Below the pieces are notes generated by a model, which had not been told where the DNA came from, searched no databases, and saw only the letters and a list, made by a program, of their open reading frames with translations. From Thermococcus henrietii (GTDB lineage: Archaea; Methanobacteriota_B; Thermococci; Thermococcales; Thermococcaceae), in contig NZ_LT900021.1 in assembly GCF_900198835.1 (NCBI RefSeq), forward strand, positions 682,001-746,000: a stretch of 64,000 nucleotides of DNA. Reading direction: 5' to 3'. This document shows, in pieces, positions 52,881 through 62,675 of this stretch. A program made the position numbers and the translations under genes. Position 1 is the first letter of the stretch, and each line of letters opens with the position of its first letter.

Positions 52881-53951
52881 TTAGCTCTCACTGGAGTTTT
52901 CAACGCTTTTTCCAAGCTCAAATAACTCTCTGGAAATCCTCCTCAGCCGTTCGTCGCCTTTTTTCTTAGCCTCCTCGAGCATCTCAAAGGCGAGGAACTT
53001 CAGAATCCTGCCCCGCTTCCATTCGTCAGTTGCCCATATCAGCGCGTTTCGTAGGAACTCCGTGTCAACTCCCCTCTCCTTGGTGACCTCGTAAGCCACC
53101 ATCAGCCTCGTTGCCGGGTTGTGGGTCTTTTCGAGGTACTTCAAAACGAGCTCCGGACGGTCGAGGTTTTTCCTGGCCAATAGTGACCCCAGGACATCCG
53201 AAACTTCGAGCTCCCGAAATATTTCCTCCGCCCTAGCCGTGTCTCCCGTTTCAAGGAGCTTCACGCCGATTTCCTCAAGGTAAAAGCTCCTGAAGGGCTC
53301 GGGAAGTCCCTTTGCGAGCTTCTCGGCTTCTTCAAGCTCACCGTCCTCGATGAGCTTTCTGATGTATTCGAACACGTAGTCCTCGGGCTCTGATTCCTCG
53401 CTTTCAAAAACCGGCTTCGGCGGTTCCCTCTTCGGCCCCTCCGCCGACCTGTCCACTACCCCGCTCATGACCTCCCCCTTAATTCGGTGGAGCACCGAGC
53501 CGGGCATCAGCTTGCCGTCCTTGTAGATGATTCCGTAGGGGAGGGGTTTGAGGTCCTCAAGGTCCCTCTCATCAAGTTTCAGGTCGCTCAATCGAATCTC
53601 AATACCTTTAGTCGCTATAGCCCTCGCCAGGAAATTGCTAACTGCCCGAAAGGCTTTCTTTCTCAGGAACGAGTTCCCAATCTTTCTCGCGGTTTCCAGG
53701 GCCTCTTTGAACTTCTCGTTCTTGGAAAAAATGTAGGCTAAGGAGCGAAGCGCCTCGTCCCTAACCGAGGGTTCCTCTATGGACAGTGCCACCTCAAGGC
53801 CCCTCTCAGGTTCGCCCGCAAGGGCTTCTGCGACCCATCTCAGGGCGTAGGAGCGCCAGTAGGGGTCTTCTATCTTTCTTGCCTCCGCCGCTGCCCCCTC
53901 AACGTCCCCTTCACTGAGGAGTTGCCTGACGAGTAACAGCCTCTCGTCCAT
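52881..53951 (-). CDS. helical-repeat (TPR-like) protein
   Basis: A 356-aa soluble protein of paired antiparallel helices with Ala/Leu/Glu patterns: LLSEGDVEGAAAEARKIEDP, LVR-type and EKFKEALETARKIGNSFLRKKA units in the N-terminal 110 residues, and GELEEAEKLAKGLPEPF and DTARAEEIFRELEV units after residue 200. A charged linker (about 165-195) separates the blocks. Likely protein-protein scaffold; no enzyme motif. The stop of the upstream uridine phosphorylase gene is 1 nt before its ATG, so the two may be cotranscribed. Confidence 0.7.
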   Translation of the reverse strand: MDERLLLVRQLLSEGDVEGAAAEARKIEDPYWRSYALRWVAEALAGEPERGLEVALSIEEPSVRDEALRSLAYIFSKNEKFKEALETARKIGNSFLRKKAFRAVSNFLARAIATKGIEIRLSDLKLDERDLEDLKPLPYGIIYKDGKLMPGSVLHRIKGEVMSGVVDRSAEGPKREPPKPVFESEESEPEDYVFEYIRKLIEDGELEEAEKLAKGLPEPFRSFYLEEIGVKLLETGDTARAEEIFRELEVSDVLGSLLARKNLDRPELVLKYLEKTHNPATRLMVAYEVTKERGVDTEFLRNALIWATDEWKRGRILKFLAFEMLEEAKKKGDERLRRISRELFELGKSVENSSES

Positions 53952-53952
53952 C

Positions 53953-54786
53953 TCAACCCCTCAGCCTGGGGAACCATACCTTCTTTCCTTTCTTTTCCTT
54001 CTCCTCGTCCCACTCGGCGAGTATCTTTACAGCCTCGCTCGCTACCAACGCCGCTTCCTTCTCTCCAGCCTTTCCGAACTCGTTCGTAACGCGGTTCGCA
54101 AAGACGGCGCAGACGCAGCCGGCCCTAAGCCCGTAGATGTTAGCCAGCGTGAACAGCGTGGCCGCTTCCATCTCGAAGTTCGTGACCCTCGCCTGCCTGA
54201 GGTCATCGAGGATGTTCCTCGCGAAGCTTGGGAAGTAGCCGTTCAGACCCGGCCTGCCCTGGCCGAGGTAGAAGCTGTCCGTCGAGGCTGTGATGCCGAT
54301 GTGGTATCTAACGCCAAGGGTTTCGGCGGCCTCTATGAGCGCGAGCGTCACCTCAAGGTCCGCAACGGCAGGATACTCGACGCGGACGTACTGCTTTGAG
54401 GTTCCCTCAAGCCTAACCGCTGCCCTCGCTATAATCAGGTCGCCTATCTCCATTCCCGGCTGGATTGCGCCGGTTGAGCCGACCCTTATGAACGTGTCAG
54501 CGCCTATCGCCGCGAGCTCCTCGATGGCGATAGCGGTCGAAGGCCCGCCTATTCCCGTCGAGGTGACGCTTATTGGAACGCCCTTGTATTTGCCGGTGTG
54601 CGTTCTGTACTCCCTATGGAAGGCTATCTCTTTAGCCTCGTCCCAGAGGGAGCTTATCTTCGGCACCCTCTCCGGGTCGCCCGGCAGGAGAACGTAGCGC
54701 GCAACGTCACCGGGCTTGCAGGCTATGTGGTACTGGTAGCCTTCCTCGGTCTGTGGCCTTTCGGCTGAAATGAACTTCTCACCCAT
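53953..54786 (-). CDS. udp: uridine phosphorylase
   Basis: A 277-aa enzyme of the PNP/UDP family that cleaves uridine to uracil and ribose 1-phosphate. Motifs: YVLLPGDPERVPKISSLWDEAKEI (phosphate site), ITVTSTGIGGPSTAIAIEEL-like, RVGSTGAIQPGMEIGDLII and FEMEAATLFTLA (ribose-binding Glu-Met-Glu). ATG at 54786 follows AGGTGG; the GTG nine bases upstream is within it. First gene of a two-gene leftward unit. Confidence 0.93.
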   Translation of the reverse strand: MGEKFISAERPQTEEGYQYHIACKPGDVARYVLLPGDPERVPKISSLWDEAKEIAFHREYRTHTGKYKGVPISVTSTGIGGPSTAIAIEELAAIGADTFIRVGSTGAIQPGMEIGDLIIARAAVRLEGTSKQYVRVEYPAVADLEVTLALIEAAETLGVRYHIGITASTDSFYLGQGRPGLNGYFPSFARNILDDLRQARVTNFEMEAATLFTLANIYGLRAGCVCAVFANRVTNEFGKAGEKEAALVASEAVKILAEWDEEKEKKGKKVWFPRLRG

Positions 54787-54849
54787 GGCAACCACCTTTT
54801 TAAGTTTCGATGTCCTTTATTCCACACCATCCCTAAAAAAGGTGATGCT

Positions 54850-55896
54850 ATGCTGCGCTGTTTCCGTTGCGGGAGAACTTATCCAGAAACCTTTCGCCTT
54901 ACCTGCGACTGCGGGGGAACGCTCCTCGTCGAGCGGAACTCAGATGCATTCACACCGGAGCCGTTCCTCGACGTGAGGCGTTACCGCAACCATCTGCCCG
55001 TTAACGAGGAAGTCGCCCCGGTTCCAGCGATTACACCTGTAAGCGGGCTCGAAATCAACGGCGTTAGGACCTTCTTTAAGCTCGACTACCTCCAGCCGAG
55101 CAGTTCCTTCAAGGACAGGGGCACCTGGGTTACCGTCTCAAAGCTGCTCGACGAGGGCATCACCGAGGTCGTCCTCGATAGCTCCGGCAACGCCGCGCTG
55201 AGCTTCGCGCTCTACGGCCTTGCAAACGGAATCCGCGTTCATGCCTTCGTCTCCTACGATACGAGTCCCGGCAAGCTCTCGCTCCTCCAAGGGCTCGGTG
55301 CCGTGGTTCACTACGTTGACGGCGACAGGATGGCCGTCCACGAGCGCGCGGTCGAGTTCTCCGAGCGGAGCGAAGTTACCTACGTCTCCCACTGGCTCAA
55401 CCCCTACTTCCTGGAGGGCACCAAGACGGTAGCCTTTGAAATTTACGAACAGCTCGGAGTTCCCGACTGGGTTCTTGCCCCAACCGGAAGCGGAACCCTC
55501 TTCCTCGGCCTCTGGAAGGGCTTTTCCGAGCTAAAAGCGATGGGGGAAATTGATAGACTTCCAAGGCTCGTTGCGGTTCAGGCTTCCGGCTACGAGAGCC
55601 TCTGCGAGCGCTCGGCAGTGAAAAACACCCTCGCTGAAGGTATAGCCATTCCCGAACCGCCAAGGCTCGACGAGATGAGAAAGGCTCTAAAAGAAACCGA
55701 CGGGCTCTGCGTGAGCGTTGACGAGCTTGAAACGATGGGCGCGCTCAGCTGGCTTAAGAGGCATGGCTTTCTGGTCGAGCCAACGTCCGCCGTTGTTCTC
55801 TCCGCGCTGTGGAAGCTCATTGAAAGGGGCCTGGTTGAAAAAGGCGAGCTCGCAGTTCTGCCCCTGACGGGGTCGGGGCTTAAAGGGACGCTTTAG
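54850..55896 (+). CDS. thrC: threonine synthase
   Basis: A 348-aa PLP enzyme of fold type II that converts O-phosphohomoserine to threonine. An N-terminal zinc ribbon (C4, C7, C19, C21) precedes the catalytic domain. PLP lysine is K88 in SSSFKDRGTW, and LDSSGNAALSFALYG and APTGSGTLFLG bind the cofactor phosphate. It is divergent from the uridine phosphorylase gene; the 63-bp gap holds TTTTTAAG (54806-54814), which could serve as a TATA box. Confidence 0.9.
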   Translation: MLRCFRCGRTYPETFRLTCDCGGTLLVERNSDAFTPEPFLDVRRYRNHLPVNEEVAPVPAITPVSGLEINGVRTFFKLDYLQPSSSFKDRGTWVTVSKLLDEGITEVVLDSSGNAALSFALYGLANGIRVHAFVSYDTSPGKLSLLQGLGAVVHYVDGDRMAVHERAVEFSERSEVTYVSHWLNPYFLEGTKTVAFEIYEQLGVPDWVLAPTGSGTLFLGLWKGFSELKAMGEIDRLPRLVAVQASGYESLCERSAVKNTLAEGIAIPEPPRLDEMRKALKETDGLCVSVDELETMGALSWLKRHGFLVEPTSAVVLSALWKLIERGLVEKGELAVLPLTGSGLKGTL

Positions 55897-55905
55897 TGTT
55901 TTATC

Positions 55906-55929
55906 CCAGTTCTGTTGCCAGTTCTGTTG
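55906..55929. repeat. perfect tandem duplication of a 12-mer
   Basis: CCAGTTCTGTTG occurs twice head to tail, directly after the threonine synthase stop and about 140 bp before the M1-like peptidase gene. Function unknown. Confidence 0.5.
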
Positions 55930-56065
55930 AAAGTTTCCAATGGGGTGTTGATTTGCAGTGTGTACACTCCGTACTTTGAAATAACACTTAAGTAATTTCA
56001 TAACCCATTACCCTCGGCGGTATTTCACGCTGGAATATCGCAAGTGCATGGATGGAGGCCTGTAC

Positions 56066-57955
56066 ATGAGAAAGCTATACTTTGGCGTGGTGTTGCTGGC
56101 CCTTCTCTTGGTGGCCGTGGTGTCCTTCTGGGGACATCAAGCCGAGCGAACTGGGCACGAGGGAAGTACTGCCATGAACCATTCCAGCACCCGGTCTAGT
56201 ACCGTACTGAACAAGTACAACTCCTCAAATGCCTCGAGGATGCAAAACACGTCGAAACAACCGCGGAACGCAACAACTGTGATTTACGCATCCAGTCTTC
56301 CGCTGGTTAATGCTTCCACAACGAACTGGAGGGAGCTTCTGAGCTCGTTTGAAAACCAGACTGCCCTCCTAGCAAACGTTACGGTCACTTTCAACTTACT
56401 GTACAACGGCACGTTCAACGCCACAAAGCGCGTTGTCCTTCGGGGAAACGGTACTACCACGCGCGTTCTTATCCTAGAGGGGAATTACATAAAAGTCCGG
56501 ACCCTCACAGTGACAAAGGGAAAACTGCTCAATGCAACCCGCGTATCTCTTGGGGACAATGGAACCGGTATTGTAATAGACATTGCGATGGTGGGTGGAA
56601 CTGCGGAGTTTGCCGTTAATTACACTGGAACCGTTTCCGACCCCGGAATCACATGGGTCAGTAACTACTTCCAGCATGGGGTCAATGCCGTTGATACGGA
56701 GCTCGTTCCAACGTACTTTCTCGTGGACGGCATACCAACGAATCACGTCGTTGAGTCTCTAGTAATAAACCTGCCTGATGAACTCTCGGGCAGCACGGGC
56801 GTGGCGATGGACCTCAGGAGCCGTAACACATTCAATCTGAGCAAAAACGGTTCGACTCGGCTGATTTTTACGTTCTCTGGCTCGCGGCTTCCCCTTCCTT
56901 TCGTTGCGATAGGGCAGTATCGCGTTCTTCACGATGAGTTCAGTGTTGGGGGCAGGGAAATCAAAGCCAGCTTTTACGTTCCCAAGATTTATCCCTCGAG
57001 CTACGAGGGCCTTCTTGTAAACACAACCGAGAACATCGTTAGAACGTACTCTCACTGGTACGGGGAGTACCCATACGATTCCCTCAACATCGTTTTGACT
57101 CAGAACTTCTTGTACCATGGCATAAATCTGTTTCACGGTAACATCTTCATAACGTACAGTGAGTACCTTGCACGGGCTGATTATCCGATTGACTTTCAGG
57201 TCCTGGCGCACGAACTGGCCCACACTTGGTACGGAGATTATTCGCTCGGCAGTTCCCTTATGTCAGAGAGTTTCGCCACGTATTCTCAGATAACCTACAT
57301 GGGAATCTTCTTCCACGTGCACCCAGAGGTTGCCCTCATGTTCTACAACACGAAGGATTACTTGGAGTGGCTTAACTCGTGGGAGAAATACGTCGTTAAG
57401 TACTCATCGTTGCCCATCACCCTAGCCCAAACGTACGGTGAATGGATACCCGACATCAATGAGAGGGAGGCAATCATGTACTTTAAGGGGGCCTTCGTTT
57501 TGAGGTCCCTTCAGTTTACCCTAGGCAACGAGACGTTCCATGCGGGGATGAAGCGGGTATTTGAGACCTGTCACTCATCCAACTGCACCCTCTCCACTGT
57601 TCTCAGAATCTTCGATGATGTAAGCGGACGGAACCTAACGTGGTTCTACTCGGAGTGGTTTAACTCGACGAGCCTGCCGAACTACACCGTTCGGAATTTA
57701 AGGTTGTTGAAAACCGGTGATGGGTACACCCTGAACTTCACCATAGATGATGGGAGCGGTTTCAAAATGCCCCTTCAGGTCGAGGTTGTGACGGCAAACG
57801 GAAGCATTACAAAGACAGTATGGGTCAACGGAACTGCAAGAGTGTCTCTTAAACTGAAAGAAAAGCCCGAGAAGATAATCCTTGACCCCAACGAATGGAT
57901 TGCGAACTTCAACAGGGTCGAGACGGTCAACGGGGTTCGGGTCGTGGTGAACTGA
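56066..57955 (+). CDS. M1-like (gluzincin) surface metallopeptidase, atypical
   Basis: A 629-aa protein with an N-terminal membrane anchor or signal (residues 1-22), a Ser/Thr/Asn-rich linker with many NxS/T sequons, then a beta-rich domain and a zinc peptidase domain. HELAH (H382-E383, H386) and E401 (SESFATY) form the zinc site, and MYFKGAFVLRSL resembles the M1 tyrosine region. Two oddities: the HExxH-to-Glu spacing is 14 rather than 18, and the GxMEN exopeptidase motif is replaced by YHGINLFHGN. It may be an endopeptidase. ATG at 56066 follows GGAGG. Confidence 0.75.
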   Translation: MRKLYFGVVLLALLLVAVVSFWGHQAERTGHEGSTAMNHSSTRSSTVLNKYNSSNASRMQNTSKQPRNATTVIYASSLPLVNASTTNWRELLSSFENQTALLANVTVTFNLLYNGTFNATKRVVLRGNGTTTRVLILEGNYIKVRTLTVTKGKLLNATRVSLGDNGTGIVIDIAMVGGTAEFAVNYTGTVSDPGITWVSNYFQHGVNAVDTELVPTYFLVDGIPTNHVVESLVINLPDELSGSTGVAMDLRSRNTFNLSKNGSTRLIFTFSGSRLPLPFVAIGQYRVLHDEFSVGGREIKASFYVPKIYPSSYEGLLVNTTENIVRTYSHWYGEYPYDSLNIVLTQNFLYHGINLFHGNIFITYSEYLARADYPIDFQVLAHELAHTWYGDYSLGSSLMSESFATYSQITYMGIFFHVHPEVALMFYNTKDYLEWLNSWEKYVVKYSSLPITLAQTYGEWIPDINEREAIMYFKGAFVLRSLQFTLGNETFHAGMKRVFETCHSSNCTLSTVLRIFDDVSGRNLTWFYSEWFNSTSLPNYTVRNLRLLKTGDGYTLNFTIDDGSGFKMPLQVEVVTANGSITKTVWVNGTARVSLKLKEKPEKIILDPNEWIANFNRVETVNGVRVVVN

Positions 57956-57998
57956 ACCCCTTCTCTTCTACCATTTCCAACTGTTAAACTAACCCAAG

Positions 57999-58009
57999 GT
58001 ATTTAAACT
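57999..58009 (+). promoter_or_regulatory. TATA box of MEMO gene
   Basis: GTATTTAAACT lies about 35 bp before the ATG at 58041, followed by GGAGGTGA. Confidence 0.6.
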
Positions 58010-58040
58010 CTTATGCCAATTAACTCCGGAGGTGATGGCG

Positions 58041-58916
58041 ATGACAAGGTATCCTGCAGTCGCGGGAAGCTTCTATCCATCTGACGAAGCGCTCATCGAG
58101 ATGTTAGAGGAGTTCTTTAGGAACCTCGGCGAGGAGGGGAGCGAGAGGAGGATAACGGCAGGAGTCGCGCCGCACGCGGGCTACGTCTTTTCGGGCTACA
58201 CAGCATCGAGAACTTACAAGGCAATCTTCGAGGACGGCCTGCCGGAGACCTTCGTAATCCTCGGGCCGAACCACACGGGACTCGGCTCGCCGATAGCAGT
58301 CTATCCCGAGGGAGAGTGGCTCACTCCTCTCGGGAGCATCGAGGTCGATGCCAAGATGGCTAAGGCGATAGCGAAGCTCTCTGGCATAGCGGATTTGGAC
58401 GAACTCGCCCACCAGTACGAGCATTCCATCGAGGTTCAGCTTCCCTTCATTCAGTATCTGGCAGAGCTCGCCGGGAAGAAAGTGAGAATCGTCCCCATAA
58501 CCCTCGGCATTCAGGACGAAGACGTTTCGAGGGCCCTCGGAAAGGCGATATTCGAGGCGAGCGAGGAACTCGGCAGGGACGTCGTGGTCATAGCGAGCAC
58601 CGACTTCATGCACTACGGGGCTATGTACGGCTATGTGCCATTCAGAGCCAGAGCCGACGAGCTTCCGCACAGGATAAAGGAGTGGGACTTCAGGCTGATA
58701 CGGAGAATCCTCGACTTCGACGTTGACGGTCTCTTCAGGGAGCTCCGCGAGATGAGGCACACGATGTGCGGACCAGGGGCCGTGGGAACTGCCATAGTTT
58801 ACTCCCGCCTCGCCGGGGCGCTTGAGGCTGAGCTTTTACACTACACGACGAGCTACGAGGTCAGCAGGAGCACCGAGGCTGTCGTTGGCTACGCGAGCAT
58901 CGTGATGAGGAGGTGA
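58041..58916 (+). CDS. MEMO1 family protein
   Basis: A 291-aa protein of the MEMO/AmmeMemoRadiSam family: [46 protein letters not shown] and STDFMHYG. Related to extradiol dioxygenases, but the function in archaea is unknown. ATG at 58041 has GGTGA 5 nt upstream. In many archaea it sits just before mevalonate kinase; here a P-type ATPase gene intervenes on the other strand. Confidence 0.92.
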   Translation: MTRYPAVAGSFYPSDEALIEMLEEFFRNLGEEGSERRITAGVAPHAGYVFSGYTASRTYKAIFEDGLPETFVILGPNHTGLGSPIAVYPEGEWLTPLGSIEVDAKMAKAIAKLSGIADLDELAHQYEHSIEVQLPFIQYLAELAGKKVRIVPITLGIQDEDVSRALGKAIFEASEELGRDVVVIASTDFMHYGAMYGYVPFRARADELPHRIKEWDFRLIRRILDFDVDGLFRELREMRHTMCGPGAVGTAIVYSRLAGALEAELLHYTTSYEVSRSTEAVVGYASIVMRR

Positions 58917-58984
58917 ACTCTGCCCCGTGTCTATTCTCTTTTGGTGTCTCGCCCCGAAAGTGAAAAGAAAAGACTTCAAGGACC

Positions 58985-61453
58985 TCAGAAGGCCGCCTTG
59001 TGGCGCTCGTGCTTGACCTCCCAGCTGAAGAACTTGTAGGCAGCCCTCTTGGTTATGTCCTCGATGAAGAACCACACTATGCAGTAGAGCCAGACGAAGC
59101 CCGCGTACTTCCAGCCGATTGCGGTAACTCCCCATCCGTAGACCGTTATCAGCGTCGCTATGAGCTTTGTTCCAACGGCGCTCCAGAGGAGCCACTTGCC
59201 TGGCATTATGCTCCAGAACGGCCCTCTCGTTCTCGTGACGAATATCGTCAGGTGGCCCGCGACGGCGAGCTTCAGGAATATGATGCTCTGGAGCAGTGCT
59301 AGGCCCGTTGCCGTCTTGGGTGAGATGTTGAAGTAGTTTATCATTATCCAGAGCAGGAGGAAGGTCTCTATAACGCCCATGCTTCCGATGATTGTTGACA
59401 CCGTCAGGATTTCGCGGATGTTCCACTTCTCGGGCCAGCGGTTGATTTTGACGTTGTCGTATGCGATGGTGATTATCGGCAGGTCGTTGAGCAGGGCCAG
59501 TAGGATTATCATCACTGCCGTTACCGGGTAGAAGTTGTACGCGAGTATGCTGAGCGTTATGAAGAACAGGACGCGAATCGTTTCCGTGATGCGGTAGACG
59601 ACGTAGCTGTACATCCTCTGGAATATCTTCCTCGCCTCGACGATGGCGTTCTTAATGACGCTTATACCCGGCGCGAGGAGCACTATGTCGGCTGCCGCCC
59701 TTGCCGCGTCCGTCGCTCCTGAAACGGCGATTCCGACGTCGGCCTGCTTCAGGGCAGGGGCGTCGTTGACTCCGTCGCCGGTCATCGCAACCTTGTGGCC
59801 GGCCTCCTGGAGAGCCTTAACTATCTTGAACTTGTGCTCAGGGTAGACCTGCGCGAAGCCATCTGCCTCTTCGCAGAGCTGGATGAGCTCGTGTCCCTTG
59901 GCCTTCTCAAGTTCATCGGCCGTGTGTATCTTCGTTCCGATGCCGAGAATCTTGGCTATCTGCTTGGCAATCGCGATGTGGTCACCGGTAATCATCTTCA
60001 CGCGGATGCCGTTCCTCTTGAGGAACTTGACGGTCTCGGCCGAGTCGTCGCGCGGCGGGTCGAAGAGCGGTATCAGTCCGACGAACTTCCAGCCGTCGCC
60101 GAAGTCGACTGCGACACCGAGCGTCCTGTAGCCCTTCCTCGCGAGCTCCTCGACTTTCTCCATAACCTCCTTCGTGAGCTTCTCGTCGGCGTTGGCCATC
60201 TGGAGTATGACCTGCGGTGCACCTTTAGCTGTCCTGAAGCGCTTTCCTCCTTCGCACTCGACCTCCGCCTCGGTGTGCTTTATAACCGGGTCGAAGGGGA
60301 CAAACTTCACCTGCCTGCACTTCCTGAGCTTCTCCTTGTCAACCTCGCGTAGTATGGCGAGGTCGATGGGGTCCTTGTTCTCCTCCTTGCTGGCCAAAGC
60401 CGCGTAGAAGAGCATCTCCTCGACCGTGAAGCCGTCCCAGGCTATCGGGTTGTCGACCGTCAGCTGGTTCTTGGTGAGGGTTCCGGTCTTGTCGGCGCAG
60501 AGAGTATCCACAGCCGCGAGCTCCTCAATCGCCACGAGCTTCGTCACTATCGCCTGCCTCTTGGCAAGCTCGTAGGCTCCGATGGCCATCGTTATGCTCA
60601 TGACAGCGGGCAACGCCGCTGGAATGGCCGCCACCGTCAGGACGAGGGCAAAGCGCAGGAGTTCGATGAAGGGCTTGCCCCTGTGGAGCTCGACGAGGAA
60701 CATTATGGCAATCATGATGACGCTGAGCACGATGAGGTAGTTTCCGATGTTGATGACGAGCTTCTGGTACTCGCTGGTCGTCTTGGCGGTCTGGACGAGC
60801 TGAACGGTCCTTCCGAAGTAGGTGTGCAGGCCGGTTGCGATAACGACTCCCGTCATCTCACCGCGCTTGACGATTGTTCCGCTGTAAACCACGTCGCCGA
60901 CCTTCTTCGTCACCGGAACGCTCTCGCCGGTTAGCGCCGACTCGTCCACCGTCAGGAAGTCTCCGTCTATGAGTTTTATGTCCGCGGGGATTATGTCGCC
61001 CATGCGGAGCCTCACTATGTCGCCGGGCACGAGCTCCCTCGCCGGAATCGTCTTCCACTGGCCGTCCCTGAGAACCCTGACCTCTAAGGCGAGCTTCTGC
61101 TTGAGGTACTCCATGATGTTCTCCGCCTTGTGCTCCTGCCAGAAGCCGACGACGCCGTTGATTATCAGCAGGCTGACTATTATGGCGAAGTCCTCCCAGT
61201 GGTGGACTATCGCTGATAGAATGGCTGCCGCTTCAATCATCCACGGAATCGGGCCCCAGAAGTAGGAGAGGAACTTTATCAGCGGATGCACCTTCTTCTC
61301 GGGAATCTCGTTGGGGCCGACCTCCTGAAGGCGACGCCTCGCTTCCTCACTGCTGAGACCCTTTGTTGGGTCTACTTCAAGAAACTTCAGAACTTCCTCG
61401 ATGCTCATGTGCTTTGCCTTCTGCGCTATCTTCTGGAGCTTGCTCTCTGGCAT
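58985..61453 (-). CDS. plasma-membrane proton-efflux P-type (P3A) ATPase
   Basis: 822 aa, P3A proton pump. The actuator TGES is at 175-178, the M4 motif IPAALP at 277-282, and the phosphorylated Asp is D321 (DKTGT). TGDGVNDAP in the P-domain lies near residue 530. About ten membrane helices. It would pump protons outward using ATP. In most Thermococcales the ion gradient is made by membrane hydrogenase and A-type ATP synthase, so this is an accessory pump. It lies antisense between MEMO and mevalonate kinase. Confidence 0.93.
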   Translation of the reverse strand: MPESKLQKIAQKAKHMSIEEVLKFLEVDPTKGLSSEEARRRLQEVGPNEIPEKKVHPLIKFLSYFWGPIPWMIEAAAILSAIVHHWEDFAIIVSLLIINGVVGFWQEHKAENIMEYLKQKLALEVRVLRDGQWKTIPARELVPGDIVRLRMGDIIPADIKLIDGDFLTVDESALTGESVPVTKKVGDVVYSGTIVKRGEMTGVVIATGLHTYFGRTVQLVQTAKTTSEYQKLVINIGNYLIVLSVIMIAIMFLVELHRGKPFIELLRFALVLTVAAIPAALPAVMSITMAIGAYELAKRQAIVTKLVAIEELAAVDTLCADKTGTLTKNQLTVDNPIAWDGFTVEEMLFYAALASKEENKDPIDLAILREVDKEKLRKCRQVKFVPFDPVIKHTEAEVECEGGKRFRTAKGAPQVILQMANADEKLTKEVMEKVEELARKGYRTLGVAVDFGDGWKFVGLIPLFDPPRDDSAETVKFLKRNGIRVKMITGDHIAIAKQIAKILGIGTKIHTADELEKAKGHELIQLCEEADGFAQVYPEHKFKIVKALQEAGHKVAMTGDGVNDAPALKQADVGIAVSGATDAARAAADIVLLAPGISVIKNAIVEARKIFQRMYSYVVYRITETIRVLFFITLSILAYNFYPVTAVMIILLALLNDLPIITIAYDNVKINRWPEKWNIREILTVSTIIGSMGVIETFLLLWIMINYFNISPKTATGLALLQSIIFLKLAVAGHLTIFVTRTRGPFWSIMPGKWLLWSAVGTKLIATLITVYGWGVTAIGWKYAGFVWLYCIVWFFIEDITKRAAYKFFSWEVKHERHKAAF

Positions 61454-61511
61454 TATATCACCTCCAGTGTATTTTTTCCATTTTGTTACTATAATCTCGT
61501 AGGCATAACCC

Positions 61512-61524
61512 CGTATAAATTTTA
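61512..61524 (-). promoter_or_regulatory. TATA box of the P-type ATPase gene
   Basis: CGTATAAATTTTA (AATTTATACG on the coding strand) lies 60-70 bp upstream of the ATG. The 217-bp gap to mevalonate kinase holds nothing else that I could identify. Confidence 0.5.
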
Positions 61525-61630
61525 CGTCAAAAAGTGTCGCACATCACCGTTATTTTATGATAAGTGTTTAGCTATTCAGAAGTTAAACCGATAATCTTTT
61601 ACTTTAGCCTTTCAACTTCAAGAGTCCCAA

Positions 61631-61640
61631 AGTTTTTTAG
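61631..61640 (+). promoter_or_regulatory. TATA-like element before mevalonate kinase
   Basis: AGTTTTTTAG lies 31-40 bp before the ATG at 61671; GGTGGTGG is the ribosome binding site. Confidence 0.45.
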
Positions 61641-61670
61641 GGCTTTAGTTTAGACCAATTGGGTGGTGGT

Positions 61671-62675
61671 ATGAGAGTTCTGGCTTCGGCCCCCGCTAAA
61701 ATTATCCTCTTCGGCGAGCACAGCGTTGTTTACGGTAAACCTGCCATCGCGGCCGCAATAAACCTGAGGACTTACGTATGGGCGGAGTTCAACGAGAGCG
61801 GGGCAATAAAGATAGAGGCCAAGGACATACGCGTCCCCGGGTTAACTGTTTCATTCTCAGAGGACGAGATTTACTTCGAGAGCGATTACGGTAAGGCCGC
61901 TGAGGTGTTGAGTTACGTCCGCCAGGCAATAGAACTCGTGAAGGAGGAGGCCGATGCAAATGGAAAGGGTATTACAGTCTCGATAACTTCCCAGATTCCT
62001 GTTGGAGCTGGCCTCGGCTCCTCGGCAGCGGTTGCGGTTGCCACAATCGGTGCTGTTTCAAAGCTCCTTGGCCTCGAGCTGACCAACGAGGAAATCGGAA
62101 AGCTCGGCCACAAGGTTGAACTTCTCGTTCAGGGCGCCTCGAGCGGCATTGACCCAACGGTCTCAGCAATAGGCGGGTTCATTCACTACGAGAAGGGAAA
62201 CTTCGAGCACCTCCCCTTCACTGAGCTTCCTATAGTCGTTGGTTACACCGGCTCGAGTGGCTCAACAAAGGAGCTCGTCGCGATGGTGAGAAGGACCTAC
62301 GAGGAGATGCCCGAGATAGTCGAGCCCGTCCTCGTTGCGATGGGCAAGATAGTGGAGAAGGCTCGGGAAGTTCTCCTTTCAGACCTCGATGAAGAGGTCC
62401 GCTTCGAGAGGCTTGGAAAGCTGATGAACATCAACCACGGCCTCCTCGATGCACTCGGCGTTTCGACCAAGAAGCTCAGCGAGCTTGTTTATGCAGCCAG
62501 AACGGCCGGAGCCTTGGGGGCCAAGATAACTGGGGCCGGTGGCGGTGGCTGTATGTACGCCCTCGCCCCGGAGAAGCAGAGCGAAGTCGCGACGGCCATA
62601 ACGATAGCAGGTGGAACGCCGATGATAACCGAGATAAGCAGGGAGGGTCTCAGGATAGAGGAGGTGATTCCGTGA
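61671..62675 (+). CDS. mvk: mevalonate kinase
   Basis: A 334-aa GHMP kinase that phosphorylates mevalonate for isoprenoid lipid synthesis. Motifs: [19 protein letters not shown] (N-terminal), [15 protein letters not shown] (GHMP motif near 105-119) and [12 protein letters not shown] (motif 3). ATG at 61671 lies after GGTGGTGG. Its stop overlaps the GTG of the next gene by 4 bp. Confidence 0.96.
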   Translation: MRVLASAPAKIILFGEHSVVYGKPAIAAAINLRTYVWAEFNESGAIKIEAKDIRVPGLTVSFSEDEIYFESDYGKAAEVLSYVRQAIELVKEEADANGKGITVSITSQIPVGAGLGSSAAVAVATIGAVSKLLGLELTNEEIGKLGHKVELLVQGASSGIDPTVSAIGGFIHYEKGNFEHLPFTELPIVVGYTGSSGSTKELVAMVRRTYEEMPEIVEPVLVAMGKIVEKAREVLLSDLDEEVRFERLGKLMNINHGLLDALGVSTKKLSELVYAARTAGALGAKITGAGGGGCMYALAPEKQSEVATAITIAGGTPMITEISREGLRIEEVIP

